Source: JAAOIF01 sp965206195
Lineage (GTDB): Bacteria; Pseudomonadota; Gammaproteobacteria; PS1; Pseudothioglobaceae
Reading direction: 5' to 3'
Length of the DNA stretch: 64,000 nt
Assembly (NCBI GenBank): GCA_965206195.1
Contig: CBDBIZ010000010.1
Coordinates: forward strand, 1-64,000
Under the pieces are notes generated by a model that saw nothing but the letters and a program-made list of their open reading frames with translations, had not been told where the DNA came from and ran no database searches. A program made the translations under genes and the position numbers. Below, one piece after another: positions 15,453-30,600 of this stretch. Each line of letters opens with the position of its first letter. Position 1 is the stretch's first letter.

Positions 15453-15704
15453 CACTTTAAGAAGACACTTGACCACTCTCAGATGACACTGGACCACTCT
15501 CAGATGATACTGGACCACTATCAGATGACACCGTATAACTCTCAGATTACATTGGACCACTCTCAGATGACACTGCACCACTTTAAGAAGACACTTGACC
15601 ACTCTCAGATGACACTGGACCACTCTCAGATGATACTGGACCACTATCAGATGACACTGGACTACTCTCAGATGACACTGCACTAGTCACAGATGACACC
15701 GGAT
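15453..15704. repeat. 126-bp (6-monomer) tandem duplication private to copy B
   Basis: The rare monomer CACTTTAAGAAGACAC occurs at 15,453 and 15,579, exactly 126 bp apart. The repeated block includes GATACTGGACCACTATCAG. A, C and D each have only one copy (near 6,962, 22,569 and 25,455). The first copy has an altered end, CACCGTATAACTC at 15,528. Confidence 0.92.
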
Positions 15705-16909
15705 CACTCTCAGATGACACTGGACAATTCTCAGATGACACTGGACCACTCTCAGATGACACTGGACCACTCTCAGATGACACTGCACCAGTCACAGATG
15801 ACACCGGATCACTATCAGATGACACTGGACAATTCGCAGATGACACTGGACCAATCTCAGATGACACTGCACCAGTCACAGATGACACCGGATCACTCTC
15901 AGATGACAATGGACAATTCTCAGATGACACTGGACCATTCTCTGATGACACTGGACCACTCTCAAATGACACTGGACCACTCTCAGATGACACTGGACCC
16001 CTCTCAGATGACCCTGGAACACCCTCAGATGACACTGGACCATTCTCAGATGACACTGCACCACTCTCAGATGACATTGGACAACTATCAGATGACACTG
16101 GACCACACTCAGATGACACTGGATCACTCTCAGATGACACTGGACCACTTTAAGATGATAATGGACCATTCTCAGTAGATACTGGAACATCCTCAGATGA
16201 CAGAGCACCACCCTCAGATGACACTGGATCACTTTCATATGACACTAAACCACTCTAAGATAACACTAGACCACTCTCAGATTACACTGCACCACTCTCA
16301 GATGAAACTGGATTACCCTCAGATGACACCGAACCACTCTCACATGACACTGCACCACTCTCAGATGACACTGCACCACTCTCAGATTAACTGGATAACT
16401 TTCAGATGATACTCAACTACTGTCAGATGACACTGGACCACTCACAGATGACACTGCACCATTCTCAGATGACACTGGATCACTCTCAGATCACACTCGA
16501 TCACTGTCATATGACACTGGACCACTCTCAGATGACACTGGATCACTCTGAGATGACACTACATCACACTCAGATGACACTGGATCACTTTCAGATGACA
16601 CTCAATTACTCTCAGATGACACTGGACTACTCTCAGATGAGACTGCATCACTCTCAAATGAAACTGGCTAACTTTCAGATGACACTCGACCACTCTCAGA
16701 TGACAATGGACCACTCTCACATGACACTGCACCACTCTAAGATGACACTTGACAACTCTCAGTTGACACTGCACCACACTCAGATGACACTGCACCACTC
16801 TCAGATGACTCTGCTCCACTCTCAGATGACACTAGACCACTCTCAGATGACACTGGACAACTTTCAGATGACACTGGACAACTCTCAGATGACACAGGAC
16901 CATTTTTAG

Positions 16910-19900
16910 ATGACACTGGACCACTCTCAGATGATACTGGACCAATATCAGATGACACTGGACCACTCTCAAATGACACTGCACCAGTCACAGACGACAC
17001 CGGATCACTCTCATATGACAGTGGACCATTCTCAGATGACACTGGACCACTCTCAGATGACACTGGACCACTCTCAGATGATACTGCTCCGCTCCCAGAT
17101 GACACTGCACCACTATCAGATGACACCGGATCAATCTAAGATGACACTGGACCTCTCTCAGATGACACTGGACCACTCTAAAATGACACTGCACCACTCT
17201 AAGATTAAACTAAACCACTCTCAGACAATACTGGATCACTTTTAGATCACACTCAACCACTCTCAGATGACACTGGACCACTCTCAGATGACACTGGATC
17301 ACTTTTAGATGACACTCAACCACTCTCAGATGACGCTGGACCACTATAAGATGACACTGGATTAATCTCAGATGACACAGGACGATTCTCAGATGATAAT
17401 GGACCACCCTCAGATGACACTGCACCACTCTCAGATGACACTGGATCTCTTTCATATGATACTCAACCATTCTGAGATGACACTGGACCACTCTCAGATG
17501 ACACTGGAACACGCTCAGATTACACTGGACCATTCTCAAATGACATTGGACCACTCTCAGATGACACTGGACCACTCTCAAATGACACTAGACCACTCTC
17601 AGATGACACTGCACCACTCTCAGATGACACTGGACCCCTCTCAGATGATCCTAAAACACCCTCAGATGGCACTGGACCATTCTCAGTGACACTGCACCAC
17701 TCTCAGATGAAACTGGACAACTCTCAGATGAAACTGGACCTCACTCAGAAGACACTGGATCACTCTCAGATGACACTGGACCCCTTTCAGTTGACAATGG
17801 ACCACTTTCAGTTGATATTGGACAACCATCAGATGACACTGCACCACCCTCAGATGACACTGGATCACTTTCAGATGACACTAAACCACTCTCAGATTAC
17901 ACTGCACCACTCTCAGTTGACACTGGTTACTCTCAGATGACACCGAACCACTCTCAGATGACACTGCACCACTCTCAGATGACACTGGACAACTCAAAGA
18001 TGACACTGGACAACATTCAGATGACACAGGAATAATCTCAGATGAAACTGAACCACTCACATATGACACTGACCAATTCTAAAATGACACTGGACCACTC
18101 TCAGATTATTCTGGAACACTCTGAGATGACAATGTTCCACACTCAGATAATACTGGACCACTCTCAGATGACACTGGATCTCTTTCATATGATACTCAAC
18201 CATTCTGAGATGACACTGGACCACTCTCAGATGACACTGGAACACGCTCAGATGACACTGGACCATTCTCAAATGACATTGGACCACTCTCAGATGACAC
18301 TGGACCACTCTCAAATGACACTGGACCCCTCTCAGATGATCCTAAAACACCCTCAGATGGCACTGGACCATTCTCAGTGACACTGCACCACTCTCAGATG
18401 AAACTGAACCACTCACAGATGACACTGACCAATTCTAAAATGACACTGGACCACTCTCAGATTATTCTGGAACACTCTGAGATGACAATGTTCCACACTC
18501 AGATAATACTGGACCACTCTCAGATAACACTAGACACTGTAAGATGAGACAGCACCACTCTCAGATGACACTGGACCACTCTCTGATTATACTGCCCCTC
18601 TCTCAGATGACAATGGATCACTCTCAGATGAAACTGGACAACTCTCAGATGACACTGCACCACCCTCAGATTACACTGGATCACTTCCAGATGATACTCA
18701 ACCACACTCAGTTGACACTGGATCATTCACAGATGACACTGCATCACTCTCAGATGAAACTGGATCACTCTCAGATGACACTCAATCACTGTCAGATGAC
18801 AATGGACAACTCTCAGATGACACTGCACCACTCTAAGATGACACTGGACCACTCTCAGATGACACTGGATCACTCTGAGATGACACTGCATCACACTCAG
18901 ATGACACTGGATCAGTTTTAGATTACACTCGACCACTCTCAGATTACAATGGACCACTCTCATATGACACTGCACCAATCTAAGAGGACACTTGACCACT
19001 CTCAGATGACACTGCACCACACTCAGATGACACTGCACCATTCTCAGATGACTCTGCTCCACTCTCAGATGACACTAGACCACTCTCAGATGACACTGGA
19101 CCACTCTCAGATGATACTGGACAACTCTCAGATGACACTGGACCATTTTCAGATGACACTGGACCACTCTCAGATGATACTGGACCACTATCAGATGACA
19201 CTGGACCACTCTCAGATGACACTGCACCAGTCACAGATGACACCGCATCACTCTCAGATGACACTGGACAATTCTCAGATGACACTGGACCACTCTCCGA
19301 TGACACTGGACCACTCTCAGATGACACTGCTAAACTCAGATGACACTGCACCACTCTAAGGTACATTGGATCAATCTCAGATGACACTGGACCATTCTCA
19401 GGTGACACTGGACCACTCTCAGATGACACTGGACCATTCTCAGATGATACTGCTACACTCAGATGACACTGCACCACTCTCAGATGACACCGGATCAATC
19501 TCAGATGACACTGGACCACTCTCAGATGACATTGGACAACTCTAAAATGACACTGCACCACTCTCAGATGAAACTAAACCACTCTCAGATAACACTGGAT
19601 CACTTTTAGATCACACTCAACCACTCTCCGATGACACTGGATCACTTTAAGATTATACTCAACCACTCTCAGACGACACTGGACAACTTTCAGATTACAC
19701 TGGATCAATCTCAGATGAAACTGGACCACTCTCAGATGATACTGGACCACCCTCAGATGACACTGCACAACTCTCAGATGAAACTGGATCTCTTTCATAT
19801 GACACTCAACACCTCTGAGATGACACTGGACCACTCTCAGACGACACTGGACCACTCTCTGATGACACTGGACCATTCTCAAATGACACTGGACCACTCT

Positions 19901-22900
19901 CAGATGACACTGGACCTCCCTCAGATGAACCTGGAACACCCTCAGATAACTTTGGACCATTCTCATGTGACACTGAACCACTCTCAGATGACATTGAACA
20001 ACTCTCAGATGACACTGGACCACACTCAGATGACACTGGATCAATCTCAGATGATACTGGACCCCTTTCACTGGACCACTCTCAGTAGATACTGGAACAC
20101 CCTCAGATGACACTGCACCACCCTCAGATGACACTGGATCACTTTCATATGACACTAAACCACTCTCAGATAACACTAGACCACTCTCAGATTACACTGC
20201 ACCACTCTCAGATGACACTGGATTACTCTCAGATGACACCGAACCACTCTCAGATGACACTGCACCACTTTCAGATGACACTGGACCACTTTCAGATTAA
20301 CTGGACCATTCTCAGATGACATTGGAAAACTCTCAGATGACACTGCACCACTCTCAGATGATACTGGAACATTCTCAGATGAAACTGGACAACTTTCAGA
20401 TACCACAGGAATACTCTCAGATGAATCAGGCCCACACTCAGATGACACTGGATCATTCCAGATGACACTGGACCACTCTCATATGACACAGCAAAACTCT
20501 CAGATGAAACTGGACAACTTTCATATGAAACTGCACCACTCTAATATGACACTGGACCACTCTAAGATGACACTGCACCACTTTCAGATGACACTGCACC
20601 ACTCTCACATGACACTGGACCATTCTCAGTGTACACAGGATCATTCTCAAATAACATTGGACCACTCTCAGATGACACTAGAACACCCTCAGATGACACT
20701 GGACCACTCTCAGATGACACAAAACCATTTTCAGATGACACTGGACAACTCTAAGATGACACTGGACCAAACTCAGATGACACTGGATCAATCTCAGATG
20801 ACACTGGACCACCATCAGATGACACTGCACCACCCTCAGATGACACTGGATCACTTTCAGATGACACTAAACCATTCTCAGATGACACTGGACCACTCTC
20901 AGATGACACTGCACCACTCTCAGATGACACTGGACCACTCTGATGTGACACTGGAAAACTTTCAGATGACAAAGAATATTCTCTGATGAAACTGGACCAC
21001 TCTCAGATGACACTGAACCATTCTCAAATGACACTGGACGACTCTCAGATGAAAATGGACCACCCTAAGATGACACTGCACCACACTCAGATGACACTGG
21101 ATCTCTTTCATATGACACTCAACCACTTTGAGATGACACTTGACCACTCTCAGATGACACTGGAACACACTCAGATGACACTGGACCACTCTCAGATGAC
21201 ACTGGACCACTCTCAGATGATAATGGACCACTCTGAGATGACACTGGAAAACTTTCAGATGACAAAGAATACTCTCAGATAAAACTGGACCACTCTCAGA
21301 TGACACTGAACCATTCTCAAATGACACTGGACAACTCTCAGATGATATTGGACCACTCAGAGATGACAATGTACCACACTCAGATGATACTGGACCACTC
21401 TCAGATGAAACTGGACACTCTAAGATGAAACAGCAACATTCTCAGATGACACTGGACCACTCTCAGATGAAAATGGATCACTCTCAGATGACACTGGACA
21501 ACTCTCAGATGACACTGCACCACTCTCAGATGACACTGGATCACTTTCAAATGATAATCAACTACTCTCAGATGACACTGGACCACTCACAGATGACACT
21601 CCACCATTCTCAGATGACACTGGATCACTCTCAGATGACACTCGATCACTGTCAGATGACAATGGACCACTCTCAGATGACACTGGATCACTCTGAGATG
21701 ACACTACATCACACTCAGATGACACTGGATCACTTTCAGATGACACTCAATTACTCTCAGATGACACTGGTTACTCTCAGATGACACCAAATCACTCTCA
21801 GATGACACTGTACCACTCTCAGATGACACTGGACCACTCTCAGATGACACTGGACAACATTCAGATGACACAGGAATACTCTCAGATGAAACTGAACCAC
21901 TCACAGATGACACTGAACAATTCTCAAATGACACTGGTCCACTCTCAGATGATACTGGACCACTCTGAGATGACAATGTTCCACAGTCAGATAATACTGG
22001 ACCACTCTCAGATGACACTGGACACTGTAAGATGAGACAGCACCACTCTCAGATGACACTGGACCACTCTCAGATGACACTGGACCACTCTCTGATTATA
22101 CTGCACCACTCTCAGATGACAATGGATCACTCTCAGATGAAACTGGACAACTCTCAGATGACACTGCACCACCCTCAGATTACTCTGGATCACTTCCAGA
22201 TGATACTAAACCACACTCATTTGACACTGGATCATTCACAGATGACACTGCATCACTCTCAGATGACGCTGGATCACTCTCAGATGACACTCGATCACTG
22301 TCAGATGACAATGGACAACTCTCAGATGACACTGCACCACTCTAAGATGACACTGGACCACTCTCAGATTACACTGGATCACTCTGAGATGACACTGAAT
22401 CACACTCAAATGACACTGGATCACTTTCAGATGACACTCAACCACTCTCAGATGACACTGGACTACTCTAAGATGAGACTGCACAATTCTCAGATGAAAC
22501 TGGATCACTTTCAGATGACACTCGACAACTCTCAGATTACAATGGACCACTCTCATATGACACTGCACCACTTTAAGAAGACACTTGACCACTCTCAGAT
22601 GACACTGGACCACTCTCAGATGATACTGGACCACTATCAGATGACACTGGACTACTCTCAGATGACACTGCACCAGTCACAGATGACACCGGATCACTCT
22701 CAGATGACACTGGACGATTCTCAGATGACACTGGACCACTCTCAGATGACACTGGACCACTCTCAGATGACACTGCACCAGTCACAGATGACACCGGATC
22801 ACTATCAGATGACACTGGACAATTCGCAGATGACACTGGACCAATCTCAGATGACACTGCACCAGTCACAGATGACACCGGATCACTCTCAGATGACAAT

Positions 22901-23878
22901 GGACAATTCTCAGATGACACTGGACCATTCTCTGATGACACTGGACCACTCTCAAATGACACTGGACCACTCTCAGATGACACTGGACCCCTCTCAGATG
23001 ACCCTGGAACACCCTCAGATGACACTGGACCATTCTCAGATGACACTGCACCACTCTCAGATGACATTGGACAACTCTCAGATGACACTGGACCACACTC
23101 AGATGACACTGGATCACTCTCAGATGACACTGGACCACTTTAAGATGATAATGGACCATTCTCAGTAGATACTGGAACACCCTCAGATGACACTGCACCA
23201 CCCTCAGATGACACTGGATCACTTTCATATGACACTAAACCACTCTAAGATAACACTAGACCACTCTCAGATTACACTGCACCACTCTCAGATGAAACTG
23301 GATTACCCTCAGATGACACCGAACCACTCTCAGATGACACTGCACCACTCTCAGATGACACTGCACCACTCTCAGATTAACTGGATAACTTTCAGATGAT
23401 ACTCAACTACTGTCAGAATACACTGGACCACTCACAGATGACACTGCACCATTCTCAGATGACACTGGATCACTCTCAGATGACACTCGATCACTGTCAA
23501 ATGACACTGGACCACTCTCAGATGACACTGGATCACTCTGAGATGACACTACATCACACTCAGATGACACTTAATTACTCTCAGATCACACTGGACTACT
23601 CTCAGATGAGACTGCATCACTCTCAGATGAAACTGGCTAACTTTCAGATGACACTCGACCACTCTCAGATGACAATGGACCACTCTCACATGACACTGCA
23701 CCACTCTAAGATGACACTTGACAACTCTCAGTTGACACTGCACAACACTCAGATGACACTGCACCACTCTCAGATGACTCTGCTCCAATCTCAGATGACA
23801 CTAGACCACTCTCAGATGACACTGGACAACTGTCAGATGACACTGGACAACTCTCAGATGACACTGGACCATTTTTAG
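16910..23878. repeat. HOR copy C, 6,969 bp
   Basis: It is directly adjacent to copy B and starts with the same landmark (16,933). It matches B at offset 7,347 up to about 21,467, at 7,116 after B's 231-bp duplication, at 6,990 after the 126-bp duplication, and at 6,969 after loss of one monomer near 23,575. It ends with the CCATTTTTAGATG monomer exactly as B does, so B and C are a clean head-to-tail tandem pair. Confidence 0.92.
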
Positions 23879-26800
23879 ATGACACTGGATCTCTCTCAGA
23901 TGATACTGGACCAATATCAGATGACACTGGACCACTCTCAAATGACACTGCACCAGTCACAGACGACACCGGATCAATCTCATATGACACTGGACCATTC
24001 TCAGATGACACTGGACCACTCTCAGATGACACTGGACCACTCTCAAAGAATATTCTCTGATGAAACTGGACCACTCTCAGATGACACTGAACCATTCTCA
24101 AATGACACTGGACGATTCTCAGATGAAAATGGACCACCCTAAGATGACACTGCACCACTCTCAGATGACACTGGATCTCTTTCATATGACACTCAACCAC
24201 CCTGAGATGACACTGGACCACTCTCAGATGACACTGGAACACACTCAGATGACACTGGACCACTCTCAGATGACACTGGACCACTCTCAGATGATAATGT
24301 ACCACTCTAAGATGACACTGGAAAACTTTCAGATGACAAAGAATACTCTCAGATAAAACTGGACCACTCTCAGATGACACTGAACCATTCTCAAATGACA
24401 CTGGACAACTCTCAGATGACACTGGATCACTTTCAAATGATAATCAACTACTCTCAGATGACACTGGACCACTCACAGATGACACTCCACCATTCTCAGA
24501 TGACACTGGATCACTCTCAGATGACACTCGATCACTGTCAGATGACAATGGACCACTCTCAGATGACACTGGATCACTCTGAGATGACACTACATCACAC
24601 TCAGATGACACTGGATCACTTTCAGATAACACTCAATTACTCTCAGATGACACTGGTTACTCTCAGATGACACCAAACCACTCTCAGATAACACTGCACC
24701 ACTCTCAGATGACACTGGACCACTCTCAGATGACACTGGACAACATTCAGATGACACAGGAATACTCTCAGATGAAACTGAACCACTCACAGATGACACT
24801 GAACAATTCTCAAATGACACTGGTCCACTCTCAGATGATACTGGACCACTCTGAGATGACAATGTTCCACAGTCAGATAATACTGGACCACTCTCAGATG
24901 ACACTGGACACTGTAAGATGAGACAGCACCACTCTCAGATGACACTGGACCACTCTCAGATGACACTGGACCACTCTCTGATTATACTGCACCACTCTCA
25001 GATGACAATGGATCACTCTCAGATGAAACTGGACAACTCTCAGATGACACTGCACCACCCTCATAATACACTGGATCACTTCCAGATGATACTAAACCAC
25101 ACTCAGTTGACACTGGATTATTCACAGATGACACTGCATCACTCTCAGATGACGCTGGATCACTCTCAGATGACACTCGATCACTGTCAGATTACAATGG
25201 ACAACTCTCAGATGACACTGCACGAATCTAAGATGACACTGGACCACTCTCAGATTACACTGGATCACTCTGAGATGACACTGAATCACACTCAAATGAC
25301 ACTGGATCACTTTCAGAATACACTCAACCACTCTCAGATGACACTGGACTACTCTAAGATGAGACTGCACAATTCTCAGATGAAACTGGATCACTTTCAG
25401 ATTACACTCGACAACTCTCAGATTACAATGGACCACTCTCATATGACACTGCACCACTTTAAGAAGACACTTGACCACTCACAGATGACAATGGACCACT
25501 CTCAGATGATACTGGACCACTATGAGATGACACTGGACCACTCTCAGATGACACTGCACCAGTCACAGATGACACCGGATCAATCTCAGATGACACTGGA
25601 CAATTCTCAGATGACACTGGACCACTCTCAGATGACACTGGACCACTCTCAGATGACACTGCACCAGTCACAGATGACACCGGATCACTATCAGATGACA
25701 CTGGACAATTCGCAGATGACACTGGACCAATCTCAGATGACACTGCACCAGTCACAGATGACACCGGATCACACTCAGATGACAATGGACAATTCTCAGA
25801 TGACACTGGACCATTCTCTGATGACACTGGACCACTCTCAAATGACACTGGACCACTCTCAGATGACACTGGACCCCTCTCAGATGACCCTGGAACACCC
25901 TCAGATGACACTGGACCATTCTCAGATGACACTGCACCACTCTCAGATGACATTGGACAACTCTCAGATGACACTGGACCACACTCAGATGACACTGGAT
26001 CACTCTCAGATGACACTGGACCCCTTTAAGATGATAATGGACCATTCTCAGTAGATACTGGAACACCCTCAGATGACACTGCACCACCCTCAGATGACAC
26101 TGGATCAGTTTCATATGACACTAAACCACTCTAAGATAACACTAGACCACTCTCAGATTACACTGCACCACTCTCAGATGAAACTGGATTACCCTCAGAT
26201 GACACCGAACCACTCTCAGATGACACTGCACCACTCTCAGATGACACTGGACCACTTTCAGATTGACTGGATCATTCTCAGATGACACTGGACAATTTCA
26301 GATGAACTAGGAATACCCTCAGATGAATCAGGCCCACTCTCAGTTGACACTGGATCATTCCAGACGACATTGGACCACTCTCAGATAACACAGCAAAACT
26401 CTCAGATGACTCTGGACAACTTTCATATGAAACTGCACCATTCTAATATGACACTGGACCACTCTAAGATGACACTGCACCACTTTCAGATAACACTGCA
26501 CCACTCTCAGATCACACTGGACCATTCTCAGATGACACAGGACCATTCTCAAATAACACTGGACCACTCTCAGATGACACTAGAACACTTTCAGATGACA
26601 CTGGACCACTCTCAGATGACACTGCACCATTTTCAGATGACACTGGACAACTCTAAGATGACACTGTACCAAACTCAGATGACACTGGATCACTCTCAGA
26701 TGACACTGGACCACCATCAGATGACACTGCACCATCCTCAGATGACACTGGATCAATTTCAGATTACACTAAACCACTCTCAGATGACACTGGACCACTC

Positions 26801-27663
26801 TCAGATGACACTGCACCACTCTCAGATGACACTGGATTACTCTCAGATGACACTGGACCACTTTCAGAAGACACTGTACCACACTAAGATGAAACTGGAC
26901 CACTCTGATGTGACACTGGAAAACATTCAGATGACAAAGAATATTCTCAGATGAAACTGGACCACTCTCAGATGTTACTGGATGACTCTGAGATGACAAT
27001 GTACCAAACTAAGATGATACTGGACCACTCTCAGATGACACTGGACACTCTAAGATGAAACAGCACCACTCTCAGATGAAAATGGATCACTCTCAGATGA
27101 CACTGGACAACTCTCAGATGACACTGCACCACTCTCAGATGAAACTGGATCACTTTCAGATGATACTCAACTACTCTCAGATGACACTGGACCACTCACA
27201 GATGACACTGCACCATTCTCAGATGACACTGGATCACTCTCAGATGACACTGCACCACTCTAAGATGACACTGGATCACTCTCAGATGACACTGGATCAC
27301 TCTGAGATGACACTGCATCACACTCAGATGACACTGGATCACTTTCAGATGACAGTCAATTACTCTCAGATGACACTGGACTACTCTCAGATGAGACTGC
27401 ACCACTCTCAGATGAAACTGGATAACTTTCAGATGACACTCGACCACTCTCAGATAACAATGAACCACTCACACAGGACACTGCACCACCCTAAGATGAC
27501 ACTTGACCACTCCAAGATAACACTGCACCACACTCAGATGACACTGCACCACTCTCAGATGACTTTGCTCCATTCTCTGATTAAACTAGACCACTCTCAG
27601 ATGACACTGGACAACTGTCAGATGACACTGGACAACTCTCAGATGACACTGGACCATTTTTAG
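23879..27663. repeat. Deleted HOR copy D, 3,785 bp
   Basis: About 165 bp matches the start of copy C (landmark at 23,902). The sequence then jumps at about 24,045 to the part of C near 20,970 (3,895 bp missing), and near 24,400 a further 188 bp is missing. From 24,667 to about 26,240 it is colinear with C at offset 2,886, including a 378-codon open stretch (24,918-26,054) of the same length as in A and C. After 26,240 it switches to a diverged version of the 13.1-14.3 kb type (CAGCAAAACTC at 26,391, CATTCTAATATGACAC at 26,439) and ends in the CCATTTTTAGATG monomer. Confidence 0.85.
24030..24075. other. Out-of-register deletion junction
   Basis: At about 24,045 the string CCACTCTCA is followed directly by AAGAATATTCTCTG. 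The left side corresponds to a normal monomer of copy C near 17,075. The right side corresponds to C near 20,971, where AAGAATATTC is preceded by CAGATGAC. The join connects two different monomer positions with only about two shared bases. The deleted length, 3,895 bp, is not a multiple of 21, unlike most rearrangements in this array. Confidence 0.75.
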
Positions 27664-30600
27664 ATGACACTGGACCACTCTCAGATGATACTGGACCAAT
27701 ATCAGATGACACTGGACAACTCTCAAATGACACTGCACCAGTCACAGACGACACCGGATTACTCTCAGATGACACTGGACCATTCTCAGATGACACTGGA
27801 CCACTCTCAGTTGACACTGGACCACTGTCATATGACACTGCTCCACTCTCAGATGACACTGACCACTATCAGATGACACCGGATCAATCTCAGATGACAC
27901 TGCACCACTCTCAGATGATTCTAAACCACTCTCAGACAAGACTGGATCACTTTTAGATCACACTCAACCACTCTCAGATGACACTGGACCACTCTCAGAT
28001 GACACTAGATCACTTTTAGATGACACTCAACCACTCTCAGATGACGCTGGACCACTTTCAGATGACACTGGATCAATCTCAGATGACACTGGACGACTCG
28101 CAGATGATACTGGACCACCCTCAGATGACACTGCACCACTCTCAGATGACACTGGATCTCCTTCATATGACACTCAACCACTCTGAGATGACACTGGACC
28201 ACTCTCAGATGACACTGGAACACACTCAGATCACACTGAACCATTCTCAAATGACACTTGACCACTCTCAGATGACACTGGACCACTCTCAAATGACACT
28301 GGGCCACTCTCAGATGACACTGGACCCCTCTCAGATGACCCTAAAACACCCTTAGATGATCCTGGACCATTCTCAGTGTCACTGCACTACTCTCAGATAA
28401 CACTGGACAACTCTCAGATGACACTGGACCACATTCAGAAGACACTGGATCAATCTCAGATGAAACTGGACCCCTTTCAGATGACAATGGACCATTTTCG
28501 GTTGATATTGGACAACCCTCAGATGACACTGCACCACCCTCAGAAGACACTGGTTCACTTTCAGATAACACTAAACCACTCTAAGATGACACTAGACCAC
28601 TCTCAGATTAAACTGCACTACTCTCAGATGACACTGGTTACTCTCTGATGACACCGAACCACTCTCAGATGACACTGCACCACTCTCAGATGACACTGGA
28701 CCACTCTCAGATGACACTGGACAACATTCAGATGACACAGGAATACTCTCAGATGAAACTGAACCACTCACAGATGACACTGAACAATTCTCAAATGACA
28801 CTGGACCACTCTCAGATGATATAGGACCACTCTGAGATGACACTGGACACTGTAAGATGAGACAGTACCACTCTCAGATGACACTGGACCACTCTCAGAT
28901 GACACTGGACCATTCTCTGATTATACTGCACCACTCTCAGATGACAATGGATCACTCTCAGATGAAACTGGACAACTCACAGATGACACTGCACCACCCT
29001 CAGATTACACTGGATCACTTCCAGATGATACTCAACAACTCTCAGTTGAGACTGGATCATTCACAGATGACACTGCATCACTCTCAGATGACACTGGATT
29101 ACTCTCAGATGACACTCGATCACTATCAGATGACAATGGACAACTCTCAGATGACACTGCACCACTCTAAGATGACACTGGACCACTCTCAGATGACACT
29201 GGATCACTCTGAGATGACACTGCATCACACTCAGATGACACTGGATCACTTTCAGATGACACTCGACCACTCTCAGATGACAATGGACCATTCTCATATT
29301 ACACTGCACCATTCTAAGAGGACACTTGACCACTCTCAGATAACACTGCACCACACTCAGATGACACTGCACCATTCTCAGATGACTCTGCTCCACTCTC
29401 AGATGACACTAGATCACTCTCAGATAACACTGGACCACTCTCAGATGACACTGGACAACTCTCAGATGACACTGGACCATTTTCAGATGACACTGGATCA
29501 CTCTCAGATGACACTTGACCACTCTCAGATGACACTGCACCAGTCACAGATGACACCGGATCACTCTTAGATGACACTGGACAATTCTCAGATGAAATTG
29601 GACCACTCTCAGATGACACTGGACCACTCTCAGATGACATTGCTACACTCAGAAGACACTGCACCACTCTCAGATGACACTGGATCACTCTCAGATGACA
29701 CTGGACTCCTTTCAGATGATAATGGACCACTCTCAGTAGATACAGGACCACCCTCAGATGACACTGCACCACCCTCAGATGACACTGGATCACTTTCATA
29801 TGACACTAAACCACTCTCAGATAACACTAGACCACTCTCAGATTACACTGCACCACTCTCAGATGACACTGGATTACTCTGAGATGACACCGAACCTTTC
29901 TCATATGACATTGCACCATTCTCAGATGACATTGGACCACTCTCAGATGACACTGGACTACTTTCAGATGACACAGGAATACTCTCAGATGAAACTGGAC
30001 AACACACAGATGACACTGAAAAATTCTCAAATGACACTGGACCACTCTCAGATGATACTGGACCACTCTGAGATGACAATGTACCACACTCAGATAATAC
30101 TGGAGCACTCTCAGATGACACTGGACACTCTAAGATGAAACAGCACCACTTTCAGATGACACTGGACCACTCTCAGATGAAACTGGACCACGCTCTGATT
30201 ATACTGCACCACTCCCAGATGACAATGGACCACTCTCAGATGACAATGGATCACTCTCAGATGAAACTGGACAACTCTCAGGTGACACTGCACCACACTC
30301 TGATTACACTCGATCACTTTCAGATGATACTCAGCTACTCTCAGATGACACTGGACCATTCACAGATGACACTGCACCACTCTCAGATGACACTGGATCA
30401 CTCTCAGATGAAACTCGACCACTGTCAGATGACAATGAACCACTCTCAGATGAAACTGCACCACTCTAAGATGACACTGGACCACTCACAGATGACACTG
30501 GATCACTCTGATGACACTGCATCACTCTCAGATGACACTGGATCACTCTCAGATGACAGTTGATCACTTTCTGATGACACTCGACAACTCTCAGATGACA

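Larger units (their letters stand above)
9563..16909. repeat. HOR copy B, 7,347 bp
   Basis: It starts with the landmark series (GATACTGGACCAATATCAG at 9,586). From its start to about 14,120 it aligns gaplessly to copy C at offset 7,347 with only scattered substitutions, for example C/T at 10,034 and 17,381, and a ladder of identical frame-shifting monomers. Relative to C it carries three extra whole-monomer blocks: 231 bp (14,120-14,581), 126 bp (15,453-15,704) and one monomer near 16,580. It ends at the monomer with CCATTTTTAGATG. Confidence 0.92.

Noticed and set aside
15583..16140. Serine/glutamate-rich minus-strand frame (PVSSESG period), also at 3,855-4,430 and 22,573-23,130
   Set aside because: It is the reverse complement of the same monomer in an open frame. 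The common CAG to AAG variant puts a stop in it repeatedly, and no copy exceeds about 240 codons.
26280..26360. Apparent non-repeat island around GATGAACTAGGAATACCC
   Set aside because: It aligns to diverged monomers of the 4,760-4,850 and 13,030-13,105 type (TCAGGCCCAC, GGATCATTCCAG), so it is degraded satellite with small deletions.
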